Assembly (NCBI GenBank): GCA_004794655.1
Contig: SMMW01000612.1
Coordinates: forward strand, 752,001-816,000
Direction: 5' to 3'
From: Marisa cornuarietis
Lineage: Eukaryota > Mollusca > Gastropoda > Architaenioglossa > Ampullariidae
Length of the DNA stretch: 64,000 bases
Below are positions 21,721-32,647 of this stretch, piece by piece (position 1 is the first letter of the stretch; every line of letters starts with the position of its first letter). Position numbers and translations under genes: made by a program. The notes under the pieces are model-generated. The model worked only from the letters and a program-made list of their open reading frames with translations, did no database searches and had not been told where the DNA came from.

Positions 21721-23148
21721 GTAAATACGAAAACTTCATTTTCACGACATTCCTGTGTGTCAGTGATAAGAGAAGAAAAAAAACCTGTGTTGAACTACGA
21801 CTTTTACTGTATTACTGTTCAACCTCCCCCTCCCCCTCCCCCTATACGCTACAGTAGAATGGTTGCAACTGCTGCTATATCTTCCTTGTTTATTTGATGA
21901 AACTTGAATGTTTTTAGGGAGACTGGAATGTAGTAAAATGCATCTTACATGTGGAATACGAGAAAAGAAAAAGCACAGATATAAGTCTATGTAAGTAAAA
22001 GCGAAAGACAAATAAAGAGAGACAAAAAATCTGATAAATACGTTCAGTTGTTTGTGCATATTTTTTATTATAAACTTTGCCATTCGTCCGCTTATTATCC
22101 ATTAGCGTACACTAGAAACTTTTATCAGCAGTACGACAGAGATGACTATTATCTGTTTACTACATGAAACTACAAATACGAGCAAAACACATTTTACAAA
22201 TATTATTGTATTTCCGTTTTAACGTCTATTGTAATTGTTATCTAGAAATTTTCTACTATTAAGGATAAACGCATTTAAAACGCAGTGGTCTAGCAGTAAA
22301 TACTTTACCAGAAATAAACACATTGGTATCGTCAACAAAGCAAGTCTGTTTAGTCTGCAGTGTGTCACTGTCAGTTTTGTACCTGGAGATTTCCCTAAAG
22401 TCAGGTAGCATCGATAGGTACGTATGTACAAGCATAAATAAAACCATCATAAAAAAGCAACCAAAAGGAAAAAATCTTTGTCAGATCTGGCTAATCATGA
22501 AGAGGAAAATGACAGATAATAATGGAAAAATGAAGAAAGTATACAAAAGAAGGATGTGATTGAACGATGAAAACAAAGAGGACAAAGAGATAATTATTTT
22601 AATAACGTACGACAAAAAGAAATAAACACACTGGGAGGAAATTATGTCTTATTGATAGTGATTCCTGAAAAAAGCCATAACACGTTCTTTTCATCTCCAT
22701 TTGATTTCGTGTTCTTTTTTATTTACTTTTTACTGTTACTAAACATAAGGAACAAAATTTAGAAATAGAAAAACGAACATTGAGGCGGCTACACAAAATC
22801 GTTTAAAGATTTAGGTGCACAGATATATTATATATATATAAATAACTGGATGTACATTAAATTCATTTTATTATGAAAATATAATTGTTTATGAGCGTTC
22901 GTACCAAGTAGTTTAGTAATACTTTTTTTCACTAAAGAAAAAAATAGCAATCCAATCCAATCTATTTTTCCGCAAAATGTCCAGATAATGTTTTTTTTAA
23001 TTTTTTGTCTCCTAAGGAAGAAAGTAACTTGTCAAATGATCAAAATACCAGATGTCTCCTACTTTTTATTATTTGACTGTTTCCTTAAAAGTAATTAATA
23101 CAATCAGACTATTGCAGTAATTTCTACTATTAATTGATTTTCACGGGA
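21721..23148 (+). other. 5' flank of receptor gene 4
   Basis: A CCTCCC run lies near 21820-21842. From about 22440 to 22570 the DNA matches the flank of gene 2 (TTTGTCAGATCTGGCT, AAAATG, AAGAAGG, GATGAAAAC). A TA repeat lies near 22825-22842, as in genes 1 and 2. No gene recognised. Confidence 0.55.
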
Positions 23149-23183
23149 TTTTAAAAGAGGCGTTCACGGGTCTATGGTCTCTA
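23149..23183 (+). promoter_or_regulatory. Core promoter of receptor gene 4
   Basis: TTTTAAAAG (23149-23157) stands where genes 1-3 have their TATA box, and GTTCACGGGTCTATGGTCTC follows as a degraded form of the shared block. With normal TATA spacing the start of transcription is near 23180. The ATG at 23174 is then probably outside the mRNA. Confidence 0.5.
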
Positions 23184-23224
23184 ATGTGTTGCTGCTTTAC
23201 AAGTGCAATGTGTATGCCCTTAGC

Positions 23225-24262
23225 ATGAGTAAATTAAACAGCTCTTCACATCTTGTTTCGGAAGGAAATGACAACAGTGATGCTAGTGTAGAGACAAGAA
23301 AGGTTGTTGAAACAATTTGTTTTGCAGGAGTCACAACAGTAGCGAGTCTGCTGGGCATCCCTACAAATATAATAAACTGCCTTGTGTTCTGTAATCAAGG
23401 GTTAAAACATCGCATGAATCTTTGCCTGTTTTCTCTGGCTCTTACAGACCTGCTTTTCTTGACGATTGGATTCATAATATTTTCACTTGGCTCGTTTATG
23501 ACATTTTATAACACAAACATCGGCGACGAATATTTTTTGAAAACCATTGTTTATCTGAGAGGCTTTTTGTACGCCTTCAAGCTGACATCCGGGTGTATCA
23601 CTATGATCATTACAGTAGAGAGGTGTCTGTGTGTGGTATTTCCTCTCCACGCTGCTACATTACTAAGAACCTCTGTCATGGGCTTCCTCTTATTCCTGCT
23701 TTCGTTCGTGTTCCAGACCTTATTTCTTGTTTCCATATTTACCCGACGAGCTTTTTTTATTCAAAAGAACAACAACAGTTCTCAGTGGATGCTTGTTTGG
23801 ACTGAATTCTACGAAGAGAATAAAACTATAATTCAGCCGTTAGTTAACATTGTGCTTGGACTGACAGTACCAGTTACCATGTTTTCAGCAATATCAGTGG
23901 CCACGGTTATCACTATATTCAAGCTTAGGGCTACCATGGTGTGGCGGAAGAAGTCGAGCTTCCAAGGTGTAGACAGTCAGAGTCAGGAGACGGCTCTGAC
24001 CTTAATGCTTGTTTCTATGTCGTGTGTCTACATCATCACCATGATGCCACTCATCGTGTATCAAATTGTGCTAGAAGCGTTTCCCGTGGCGCGTTTTTAT
24101 AACATCTACATGATCATCAATGCAGTTGTTAACTCTTGTCCGTTGGTTAATAGCTCGGTTCACTTTTTTGTTTATTATCTTCGCTCGTCGCGATTTCGCC
24201 AAGTCTTTCACAAGATCGTCTGCAGCAGCGGCGGCAAACAATCATCATTTGATAATAAATGA
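23225..24262 (+). CDS. Receptor gene 4: class A GPCR
   Basis: 345-residue single-exon 7TM receptor. I choose ATG 23225 (MSKLNSS) because it aligns with the starts of genes 1-3. The ATG at 23174 would add 17 residues but lies within the promoter block. Landmarks: GIPTN (N48), LALTD (D75), ERC (R133), ECL2 sequons around NNNSSQW and NKT, P216, TMMP (P275), NSSVHFFVYY and LRSSRFR. The loop before TM7 (VLEAFPVARFYN) is shorter than in genes 1-3. The tail ends SSGGKQSSFDNK, and the AATAAA at 24254-24259 overlaps the last codons; it could serve as poly(A) signal only with cleavage just after the stop. Closest to gene 1 over TM2 and TM4. Confidence 0.93.
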   Translation: MSKLNSSSHLVSEGNDNSDASVETRKVVETICFAGVTTVASLLGIPTNIINCLVFCNQGLKHRMNLCLFSLALTDLLFLTIGFIIFSLGSFMTFYNTNIGDEYFLKTIVYLRGFLYAFKLTSGCITMIITVERCLCVVFPLHAATLLRTSVMGFLLFLLSFVFQTLFLVSIFTRRAFFIQKNNNSSQWMLVWTEFYEENKTIIQPLVNIVLGLTVPVTMFSAISVATVITIFKLRATMVWRKKSSFQGVDSQSQETALTLMLVSMSCVYIITMMPLIVYQIVLEAFPVARFYNIYMIINAVVNSCPLVNSSVHFFVYYLRSSRFRQVFHKIVCSSGGKQSSFDNK

Positions 24263-24639
24263 AAATTCTTTAAGCTTTTTCAAAGATCGATGCACCATGT
24301 AGTGACAGGACTACTTCATCGTTTTCTAATCGATGTGTATTAAAATGTGGTATAATAATCGGTGAACTAATTAGTAAAAAAGTGAAGATAATAGAAAGGA
24401 AATGACTGCTGCTTGACAACATAGAAAATATTTTTAATTCATCTTGGCTAACTATAGGTCTCTATAAACTCCTTTTCGTTTTATCTCGCCAGAAAAAAGG
24501 AAAATAGTAGTTACTTTCTTAACAATGACTCACTTTTTAAAACTTAATTGGCAATGAGTCATTCTGTGTTTTCTGTTACGGAAAAACAGTAACACGGCAT
24601 TATCCAGTAATAGTAATCTCGCTGAGCTTTTGTACAAAC
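24263..24639. other. 3' flank of gene 4
   Basis: AT-rich, no gene or recognised repeat. Confidence 0.5.
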
Positions 24640-24850
24640 CTGGGCCAGATAAAGATTTGTTCAACTGTGCGTCCTCCTGGTCTGAGTATCGCATCATTTT
24701 TCTCCTCAAGCAGTTCTTCGGCGATGGCTGATTAAGTAGTTGGTTTGTATTTGTTTGCCTGCATGCTGCCTTCTTTCTTTCTGTATGGCTACGACCAAAT
24801 ATTGCGTCCATGTTTGAAAAGTTCGCATTTTTTTGTGTGGATTTCATTTC
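24640..24850 (-). mobile_element. LINE RT fragment (minus)
   Basis: Corresponds to 12640-12800 of the LINE at 12007-13115. Both read, on the plus strand, ATTTG-TCAACTGTGC-TCC-TGGTCTGA and then a CTCAAGCAGTTCTTCGGCGATGGCT-like stretch. On the minus strand this encodes the RT region equivalent to EEL..E followed by R.G..TVEQIF. It is broken by stops. Confidence 0.6.
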
Positions 24851-26499
24851 ATCTTAGGCCTAAACTTTATTCTTAACGTGTTGATCCTATTGTTTCATCT
24901 TTTAAAAACAATTTCGATGTTCATAAAGTGATGTTCCTGCCTTCAGCTTCAGGCTCATCAAACCAAGTTTATAGTAACAGCCGATATGAGCGCTTGGGGA
25001 AGACCTTGTTACAGCGATGATTCTGTATTTTAGACGCCTTGACATTAGAATCAAATTGGTTATGAACTTAACTAGCTGGAAACTACAAAATTCTGCCCGA
25101 ATTTTATTTCGTATCAAACAGGAGATGATCGAGTGATGACTATTTCGATTCCTAAACATAATATTATAAGAAGACGGAGAGAACATTCAACTTTTTACAG
25201 AAGGTTAAATATACGCGCATGTTTGTCATTCCAATACCTTTAAAAAAGTTCCTATATATATATATATATAGAATGCCGCATCAATACGCAAGCGTAAAAA
25301 TATAGCAGTGAAGCTTTGCAGGTGATAAGAGGTAGTAAAATAGATTAAAGTTTAAGGGACACCTCATTTTGTTAGCAGAGTTATAAAAACACAATGCATC
25401 GAGAGTGAATACGAACACACGACTTCCGCGCTTACGGAGGCATTGATATAAACAGCAGAAGATCTGTTTAAAATGATCTTCCAACTCCTTCCACTGTGTA
25501 TAGGGACTGCAAAATATTAGGAACGGTAAAAGAATCCGTCATTGATCCATAATGTCAAGGAACATTACACTCATTTTTTTAGTGCCGACCGGTGTCACAC
25601 TTGAAGACTATAAACTATGAGATTCAGAGACTTACTAATGTTTACAAAATTTAAAATTTTCAAATTAAAAAAAACACAGCATCTATATTTGCAAACATCT
25701 ACTGTCAACCATAAAAATATTGTTATTAGAATGTGTATCATAAACCTATTCACTATTATATTGTCTGTTTCGATTGTACACATCCATTTCAAGTTACCAG
25801 CCAACGGTCTGAAACTTGTCTCTAAACGAGGATTAGTTGACGAGTTACGATCCTTATGGGAAGTAATTCATTTTTAAACAATCCATGAGGGCGTCAACAG
25901 TTTATTCCTTTATTAATTTTTTATTTTTACACAAAGCACTGTTAGCTTCGGGAAACTACACAGTTCACATTACATGATGAGAAACACTCATCGTGGTTGT
26001 GAAGAAGTTTGCTTTTGCATAAGGAAAGAGTGCTTATAATACAAATTAATGTTCAAGAGATCACATTATTGTATACACACAGAACCTCTTTTCAAAATGT
26101 GTCCATGTGTTGAAATGTTTAAGAAATACGTATACTCATTATCACAAAAAGTCCTAGGCACAACCACAAGCAGTCATACACATAAATACACGCACACACG
26201 CACGAATTCTTGTTTTTCCCCCAACAGAAATTATGAGTTCTAGTCCGTGCGAAAAGTTTGTTATTTTTACAACGGGACTGAGTTTGCATTCACTGCATCT
26301 GATTTGCTTTATTACAATGGTTCTTAAGCCAGCTACATGAAATCCTTGTTGCACTTAATTTTCGAATACTAAAAACTTACAAGGCAACAAAGTCTATTTT
26401 AAGCAGCATTCCAATGTGTATATTTCTTTCCTTTAGAGCGTTCACAAGATCTGTTGTATCAACTGCGCTAAATCCATAGTCTGGCTTTCCAATCCCTTT
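24851..26499. other. Intergenic DNA, no gene seen
   Basis: AT-rich, with a TA repeat at about 25253-25271 and a CA-rich stretch near 26180-26203. Several reading frames of 60-95 codons on both strands have no family resemblance. Confidence 0.45.
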
Positions 26500-27235
26500 A
26501 CTCATCATTATTATAATATGTATTTATAACGCGCAGCATCACCACCAAGCTAGATCCCACTCTCTGTGCAGACCAGTAGTTATAAATGATAGATAACACA
26601 CAGTGAACAGTAAGATACGTATAGGCACGGTGAATAACATGAAAAATGAGGTACAAGAGTAGAACGGAAATCAATGGATGAAGATACAAAAGGATGTAGG
26701 TACTGTAAATAGCGTAAAGATGGAGTGGTAACATGACGGTTAGCATGACAGACTATATTACAAGGGAGATAAGAATAGTTCAGGGTTTGCACATTTTGAA
26801 CAGATATGCTTTCAAAGGACGTTTGAATGTTGTCTTGGAGTACGAATGGCGAATGTGATATGGAAGAGAGTTCGCCTGCTTAACAACACAAAGAGAGGAC
26901 GTGTGTTGTCTGAATGTGACTGTCATGGCCAGGGCTGGTAAAGAGGGGACGTGCCCCCGTGTTTATACCCTTATACCAAAGGGAAATGGAAGAAATCGTG
27001 AGTCCTCCAAATTGTCGGGCCTCACATGCGGTTCGGGCCGTGCTCACCGTGAACAGCCAGAGAGTTAATAACGCATTGAAATCGTGTCTGTATGTACCTT
27101 TTTAAACATTCACTTGGTGTAAATTTTAAGATACAGATGTTTTGACTTTGAGTACTAAATTCAAATGAAAGATGACAACCGTACACGTTTTAGGACTCAG
27201 TTTCAGAAATTAACAAAAAAATTAGTTACACAATA

Positions 27236-27510
27236 TATACAGACATAAAGTAGCAAAAAAAAAAGTTTTAATAGAATATACATTACAATGTTAATATTAC
27301 TTACTATTTTCTTCTCCTTTGCTGTTGTTGAAGTAAAAATCCATGTCAAAGTGAGTGACAACGACGTGCTTCATTTCTCAAAATAGAGATCGAGTTTAAA
27401 ACTCTTTGTTTACCACACGAAATCTTTCCACTTCCTTCCAGTTCAAGGAAGGGAATCATGGTGGACGATTTCCCAACGGTTGTAGTAGTACCTCCCTTAT
27501 GTTATAATCG
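27236..27510. repeat. Dispersed repeat, copy 1
   Basis: Shares TATTACTTACT-TTTTCT, GTTG-TG-AGTA-AAATCCATG, and a block ending in GTAGTACCTCCCTTATGT with about 35790-36035 and 49925-50180. It lies inside the 0.7-kb insertion within TIR element copy B. Class unknown. Confidence 0.5.
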
Positions 27511-28616
27511 TTTAGGCTTCTGAAACCTCTGTGAGATTTTTACATTTTACTCATTATCATGGCGTTTTCTGTTGGGAATACTATAAAAGTGTGTTTTTAT
27601 GCAAACACGAGGTAAAAAATGTTTCTTTTCTACACATTTTTGATCTATCAGTATCAATTTAAATTGTTCTTCTAACTCTTTTAGTTATTTTTATGATTTT
27701 TTTAAAAGCGGGGACAATCGTGCGAGAGAAAGACACTACATGCTTCTAGCAGCCACGAGTTAGATGCGCTAATATTGCTTTTGATTGGCTGTATTATTGC
27801 TGGGACTCTGGACCGTCGCCGGGGTAGCTCTGTTGCTGTGTGCTGAGAGCGGAGTGCCGTGCTCAAGGGAGGCTGAGGCGCAGGACAGCTGGAGCAGGCG
27901 TGAGCAGGGCGACCCGCGAGCAGTAAGACAAGAGTCGGGCAAGAGGGCTTCACCACCAACTTGCTAGCAGCCACGGAGGAAAACGGCCACCTACCTCCGA
28001 ACCGAAGGGAGGGACCGTCGCTGTGAGAACTAACGACCAGTGGGTGTGGTTATCACTTCTTCAGCCACTAACCGCTCCGTCCCGATTCGGTGCAGATGCG
28101 TGAGCTATCATGAGACTGACTACCTCAGGACAAAATCGTACAGTAGGACATTTTTATCTTAGTAGAAGGATCTGCGGGGAAAGTAGCCAGTTTTGGTCTG
28201 TCTTAGTTGTTATACGATTATTATCCACAGAAGGTAGCTCGGTGAACTGTTTGTGTTGTTTATCTCTCTTCGACTGTAGGTATTAGGAAGAAACTGTATG
28301 CAGCGCTCCCGTGTCTTATCAAATGTAACTGATCAAAGTCTGGTTAATCTATATTGGTGCTCAGTGCACATTGCCAGGTGACACTAGCGATTAAAGTGAT
28401 GTTAATTATCTCGCTACTTTAATTGTATTGCATTTTTTGTAATAACACCCACCTATTGCTGAGAAGGTTAATTGTGCGCTTGTTTGCGTTTTGGTATTGG
28501 TAACTGTTATCAAATTGCTTCTGCAGTTATTTTACAATAATTATTTGTGCTTCTGGGAAGGGACGCCCCACGCTAAAGTCATCTTTGGTTTTGGAAAGAA
28601 TGCGCACGTCAACGTG

Positions 28617-28641
28617 TGTTTGTGTGTGTGTGTGTGTGTGC

Positions 28642-28682
<41 letters not shown>
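28617..28682 (+). repeat. TG microsatellite
   Basis: About 30 TG units with a few CG interruptions, inside copy B of the TIR element. Confidence 0.95.
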
Positions 28683-28683
<1 letters not shown>

Positions 28684-29372
28684 CATATTTCGTGACCCCG
28701 ACGTGGATAAAGTGTGAGCACGCGCCGAATCGCACGTGAGGCCCGAAAAGTCGTAGTACTCACGATTATCACCCCGAACCTGTGTTAGAGGGATAAAAAC
28801 ATAGGGGCAGTTCTACCCACGTCCCCCCTCCAGCAGCCCTGATCATGACAGATTGTCTTTGCAGGTGGGAGGTGAAATGCGGGAGTCTGATGAGGAGCAA
28901 AGGTTTCGGCCTGGAGTGTGGACAGACAAGATTTTAGTAAAGTAGTGGGGGGAAGAGCCTACAGAGAATCCATAGAATAGAAATTAGAACTTTAATTGTT
29001 AGCCAAAGTTGTGAATGAAGAAGTGCTGTGACATGTTCAGATTTGCGAGTCCGGAAAAAGTCAAACAGCTGAATTCTAAACTTTCGAAAGCTTGTGAATT
29101 GTGGACAGCAAAGAAGAAAGTTTTAATAAAAACGATTGTGCAGATGAGAATTTTAATGGTTGAGATGGACATAGTATGACAAATGAAGCTCGTCTTCCGC
29201 AGCTTATAGTTTGCAGAATGACAGATGTGAGAAACATGCTTATAAAGAGACATGTCACCATACATTATGTAACCTAACTTATGAGTTGAAGTAACATAAG
29301 GTACATCGGCATCGCCTACCCGAACAAAGACAGGCAATGAAGAGTAAACTATGAGACTCTTCTTTTGAAACT

Positions 29373-30140
29373 AATGTCTACATCACTCGTAAGCACGAGA
29401 AAGATAAATAAAGACAGTGAGCACGATCGACAGTTGAAAACTTTTAAATCTACAAACCAGACATAGATGTACATCCTTTTAGTTCTCATTTTTTTTACAA
29501 ACAATCGTTGCTTGAGATACGACAGCTGCGGATTTAAAAATCTTACAAATATGAAAAAAGGAAACATTGATCAACAAATATCTCATGCTTACTTTCCGTA
29601 AGCACAAAACGAAAACACTTGTGCACACCCTTAGACTAGTTGTCCAGAAATGTGTGCTATAACAGATGTACTTATCAGAACATTTAAGCAGTCCACAAAT
29701 TTAATCTGAAAGTAAAATCTATGAACATTTTCTTTCATTTGCCTGGAAAAGAACCTTATTTTTCTTCTAAATAATTACTCCTTATATCTACAGACTAATT
29801 TTTTCTTAGTTTTTTTTTATTTACCCAACAATTTTTCTGTAATTGTTAAAGTGTTTCATTTCCCACCGAGTATTGATATAACGCATTTTTATGAAAAGGA
29901 AATTAGACCGTTTTCTGTATACATCATTGAGTAGCTGCATAATAACAGTCCTATTTATTCATTATCTTAGGAAGATTGATTCACAACCGAGAAATATTTT
30001 CTACTTTATTATTTTTATTTAATAATTTTTGCCTATTTTCATCCATTTATTAGAAGGTAAATTTTTTTTCGACCACAAAAAGCCCGAAAATGACATGTTT
30101 GTATAATTTTCGACAGGGGTTCTTAATGTTTGACCAAAAT
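29373..30140. other. 5' flank of receptor gene 5
   Basis: AT-rich with no gene. I see no clear match to the flanks of genes 1-4. Confidence 0.5.
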
Positions 30141-30148
30141 TATATAAA
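30141..30148 (+). promoter_or_regulatory. TATA box of receptor gene 5
   Basis: TATATAAA stands 68 bp before the ATG, the same distance (about 55-70 bp) as in genes 1 and 2. The downstream shared block of genes 1-4 is not recognisable here. Confidence 0.55.
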
Positions 30149-30208
30149 TTCCACCTCCTTTAATAGCTTAAATTTTTTCGCGTACAGCTGTCCCTCACAA
30201 CTCATACG

Positions 30209-31267
30209 ATGTCTCATAGCAACAGTTCGGTATTTGAAAAGAACATTTCAACACTGGGACTAATAGTAGGCAACAGTGAAAACAATGACATCAGTTCGGA
30301 CACTCGGAAAATTGTCGAAACCGTTTGTTTTGCAGGACTGACATCTGTAGCATGTCTGGTTGGTATTCCAGCAAATGCCATGAACTGCCTTGTCTTCTGG
30401 CGCCAGGGATTAAGAGACCGCATGAACCTTTGCTTGTTTACTCTGGGATTTACAGACCTTTTCCATCTGACTTGTGCTTTCTCAGTATTCTCTGCTGGTT
30501 CCTATGTGACCCTGTACGACTCAGCTTTAGGCGAGCAATATTTTCTTAAATCGTTGGTATATTTGGTTGGTACTACGTATGGACTGAGACTTACATCCGG
30601 GTGTATAAGTGTGATTATAGCAGTGGAGAGATGCCTGTGTGTAGTATTTCCTCTCCATGCTGCTACCTTAATGCGAACCTGTGTCATGGCTTGTCTTCTG
30701 TGTCTTTCGTTTTTACTGCTCCAGTGTTTATATCTTGTTTTAGTTTTCTCTCGCCGAGCTGTGTATGTCAAAAGAGACGGCATCTTTCAATGGATTCTAG
30801 TCACCACTGAATTCTACGAAGCAAATAAAACGGTTATTCAGTTTTTGACAAACATTGTACTGGGAACAGCGGTTCCTATTGCAACTTTTACCGCAGTCTC
30901 TGTTGCTACGACTATAACGATATTTAAACTAAGGGATAGTATGGTGTGGCGGGAAAAGTCCAGCTTTGCGAGAGGAGACAATCATGGCCGGCAGATGGCT
31001 TTGACTTCGATGCTTGTTGCTGTGTCTGTTGTTTATATTATAACAATGTTGCCATTTGTCGCTTGGCAGACTGTTCGTGTCGTCCTGCAAGATATGTTTT
31101 CTCCTAGTCGTTTATATAATGTGAACATGGCAGTCAACGGCGTTGTTCAGTCTTGCCCGTTGATCAATAGCTCTGCTCATTTCTTCGTTTACTATCGTCG
31201 CTCGTCACGATTTCGGGAGAGCTTCCATAATATCGTCTTTCAACAGAAGCTTGCCTTTAAATACTGA
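30209..31267 (+). CDS. Receptor gene 5: diverged class A GPCR
   Basis: 352-residue single-exon 7TM receptor. It starts at ATG 30209 (MSHSNSS); the N-terminus is eight residues longer than in gene 1 and has sequons at N5 and N12. Landmarks: GIPAN (N56), LGFTD (D83), ERC (R141), ECL2 string TTEFYE then NKT, P223, TMLP (P282), NSSAHFFVYY and RRSSRFR. It keeps the family ICL1 signature QGLRDRMNLCLF and the FPLHAATLMRT of TM3-TM4, so it is a sister of genes 1-4. ECL2 lacks the NNSSQW sequon of that group and has GIFQW. A poly(A) signal AATAAA lies at 31354-31359. Cysteines for the usual TM3-ECL2 bridge are absent. Confidence 0.94.
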   Translation: MSHSNSSVFEKNISTLGLIVGNSENNDISSDTRKIVETVCFAGLTSVACLVGIPANAMNCLVFWRQGLRDRMNLCLFTLGFTDLFHLTCAFSVFSAGSYVTLYDSALGEQYFLKSLVYLVGTTYGLRLTSGCISVIIAVERCLCVVFPLHAATLMRTCVMACLLCLSFLLLQCLYLVLVFSRRAVYVKRDGIFQWILVTTEFYEANKTVIQFLTNIVLGTAVPIATFTAVSVATTITIFKLRDSMVWREKSSFARGDNHGRQMALTSMLVAVSVVYIITMLPFVAWQTVRVVLQDMFSPSRLYNVNMAVNGVVQSCPLINSSAHFFVYYRRSSRFRESFHNIVFQQKLAFKY

Positions 31268-32480
31268 CGGTTATAACGTTTCTAACAGCAAGAGTAGCAT
31301 GCAAACATCAAATTTTTTCTTTAGAAACAAGATCATCATCAATCGTAAGACCAAATAAAAGTGCTAAGGAATTGTGTAGAGTGCATGTTTCCTTATACCA
31401 AAAGTCTGAGGACGAAATCGTGTTTAATTTACGTATATGAGTTTCCTTATCTACGAAGGTGTTTTGTTCCTAACGGTATTAATGAAGTAGAAATATGGAC
31501 ATAAACAATTTTTTTATTCATCTCTACTTTTGAATGATATGCTTTTTTCTCAGGTGTAGTGTTGAGCGTGACTTTTACTTTTTTACCTCATGTAACAAAT
31601 ACAGATTCTTTAGTTTCCAGTTCCTTTGGCATAAATGCTATGAAAGTACGGAATTAATTAAAATAATACGTGCTTTTATTTTGAATGACATAACAGAGAA
31701 GATGCAGTTAATTGGAATTTCGTTTTCGCAAAAAATGTGCACCTGCACTTGCACAAAAGACATTTGCTTTATGTTAATACCATCAAAACAAGCGCCTGCT
31801 TGTACACATAAAGGAATCGTCTAGCGATATGGCTATATATATATATATATCATATCAATAACAAGATGTGTATTAATTATATGTATAACTAGATAAGATA
31901 ATAATAATAAATAATAAAGTTTTTCGTTCAGTGCCATATCCCTGCTCTATGGGCAACCTCAAGGTGCTTCACACAAAAAAATTTTTCACAGTCTAGTTTA
32001 CAGTACTGGCTGGTCTTATCTGAACACAATGTTTCAAAAGCAAAAGTTTCAGAAACACAGATATATAATACATGTGCACAAATATAATACATGTGCAATA
32101 TAGTACTTGTACAATGACAGTCAATGCTTGAAGAAGGAACTCCTCAAGGCTCAACTGTCCTAGAGACTGCGGGTTAAGATGAGATATTGTTTGAAAGTTT
32201 TCGGAAAAGCCAGTGAGTACTAAAATATTGCTTCCCTTTTTTACACTATTTGCCCCCTGTTCGTGTGTTTGTACTGTCATACGAGTAAATTCTAGATGAG
32301 TAATAATTAATTACGACTAAAGATTTTTTTGTAATTCCAGTTTGTTTCTTCTTGATAATGGCAAGCTGTATCGCCCGAGTCATTGCCGCAGTTGGGTTCT
32401 TTTTGACCGTGTTCTTGTCTTTCTGAAAGACCGAGAAAGATTACCTCATTCCCTTTTATACCAACTTTCTGGTTTTGGTT
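31268..32480. other. 3' flank of gene 5; possible LINE 3' end
   Basis: AATAAA at 31354-31359 suits gene 5. A palindromic TA run lies at 31832-31852. At about 31895-31990 an AAT-rich run precedes CCATATCCCTGCTCTATGGGCA, a form common at the 3' ends of minus-oriented LINEs, but no coding part was recognised. Confidence 0.4.
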
Positions 32481-32493
32481 GAGCATTTGACAT

Positions 32494-32647
32494 GTGATGA
32501 TGATGATGATTGATGACGATGGCGAAGACGACGATGATAATGATTGATTGATGATGATTGATGATTGATGATGATTGACGATTGACGATTGATGATTATT
32601 GATGATTGATGATTGATGATGATTGATGATGATGATGATGATGATGC
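32494..32647 (+). repeat. GAT/GATT-rich microsatellite
   Basis: Long imperfect run of GAT, GATT and GAC units. The minus-strand frame across it (Ile/Ser/His repeats) is a by-product of the repeat. Confidence 0.9.

Larger units (their letters stand above)
26930..28841 (+). mobile_element. Undescribed hAT-like TIR element, copy B
   Basis: The ends are inverted repeats: CAGGGCTGG at 26930 and, on the other strand, CAGGGCTGC from 28841. Similarity continues for about 130 bp inside (GGGGACGTG, ATCGTGAGT, TCGGGCCTCAC, GCGRTTCGG, CGTGCTCAC). The flanks gtcatggc (26922-26929) and atcatgac (28842-28849) agree at 6 of 8 positions, like an aged 8-bp target duplication. CAGGG ends and an 8-bp target site fit the hAT superfamily. 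There is no transposase frame. The interior shares several blocks with copy A at 13.7 kb and carries its own insertion of about 0.7 kb (about 27070-27780), plus a long TG run. Confidence 0.7.
26500..29372 (-). mobile_element. LINE copy interrupted by a 1.9-kb element
   Basis: Two halves, 26500-26921 and about 28850-29372, are collinear with the LINE at 40500-42340. Shared stretches are AACAACACAAAG.GAG and AATGCGGGAGTCTGATGAGG, and the minus-strand protein near 29340 reads VRVGDADVPYVT, then KLGYIM and DMSL.KHVSHIC. The 3' end carries an ATT-rich remnant of its tail near 26505-26520. The copy is 5'-truncated near 29372 and has many changes. The gap between the halves is filled by the element at 26930-28841. 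Confidence 0.8.

Noticed and set aside
28491..28772. Frames rich in Cys-Val or His-Thr on both strands
   Set aside because: Translations of the TG microsatellite.
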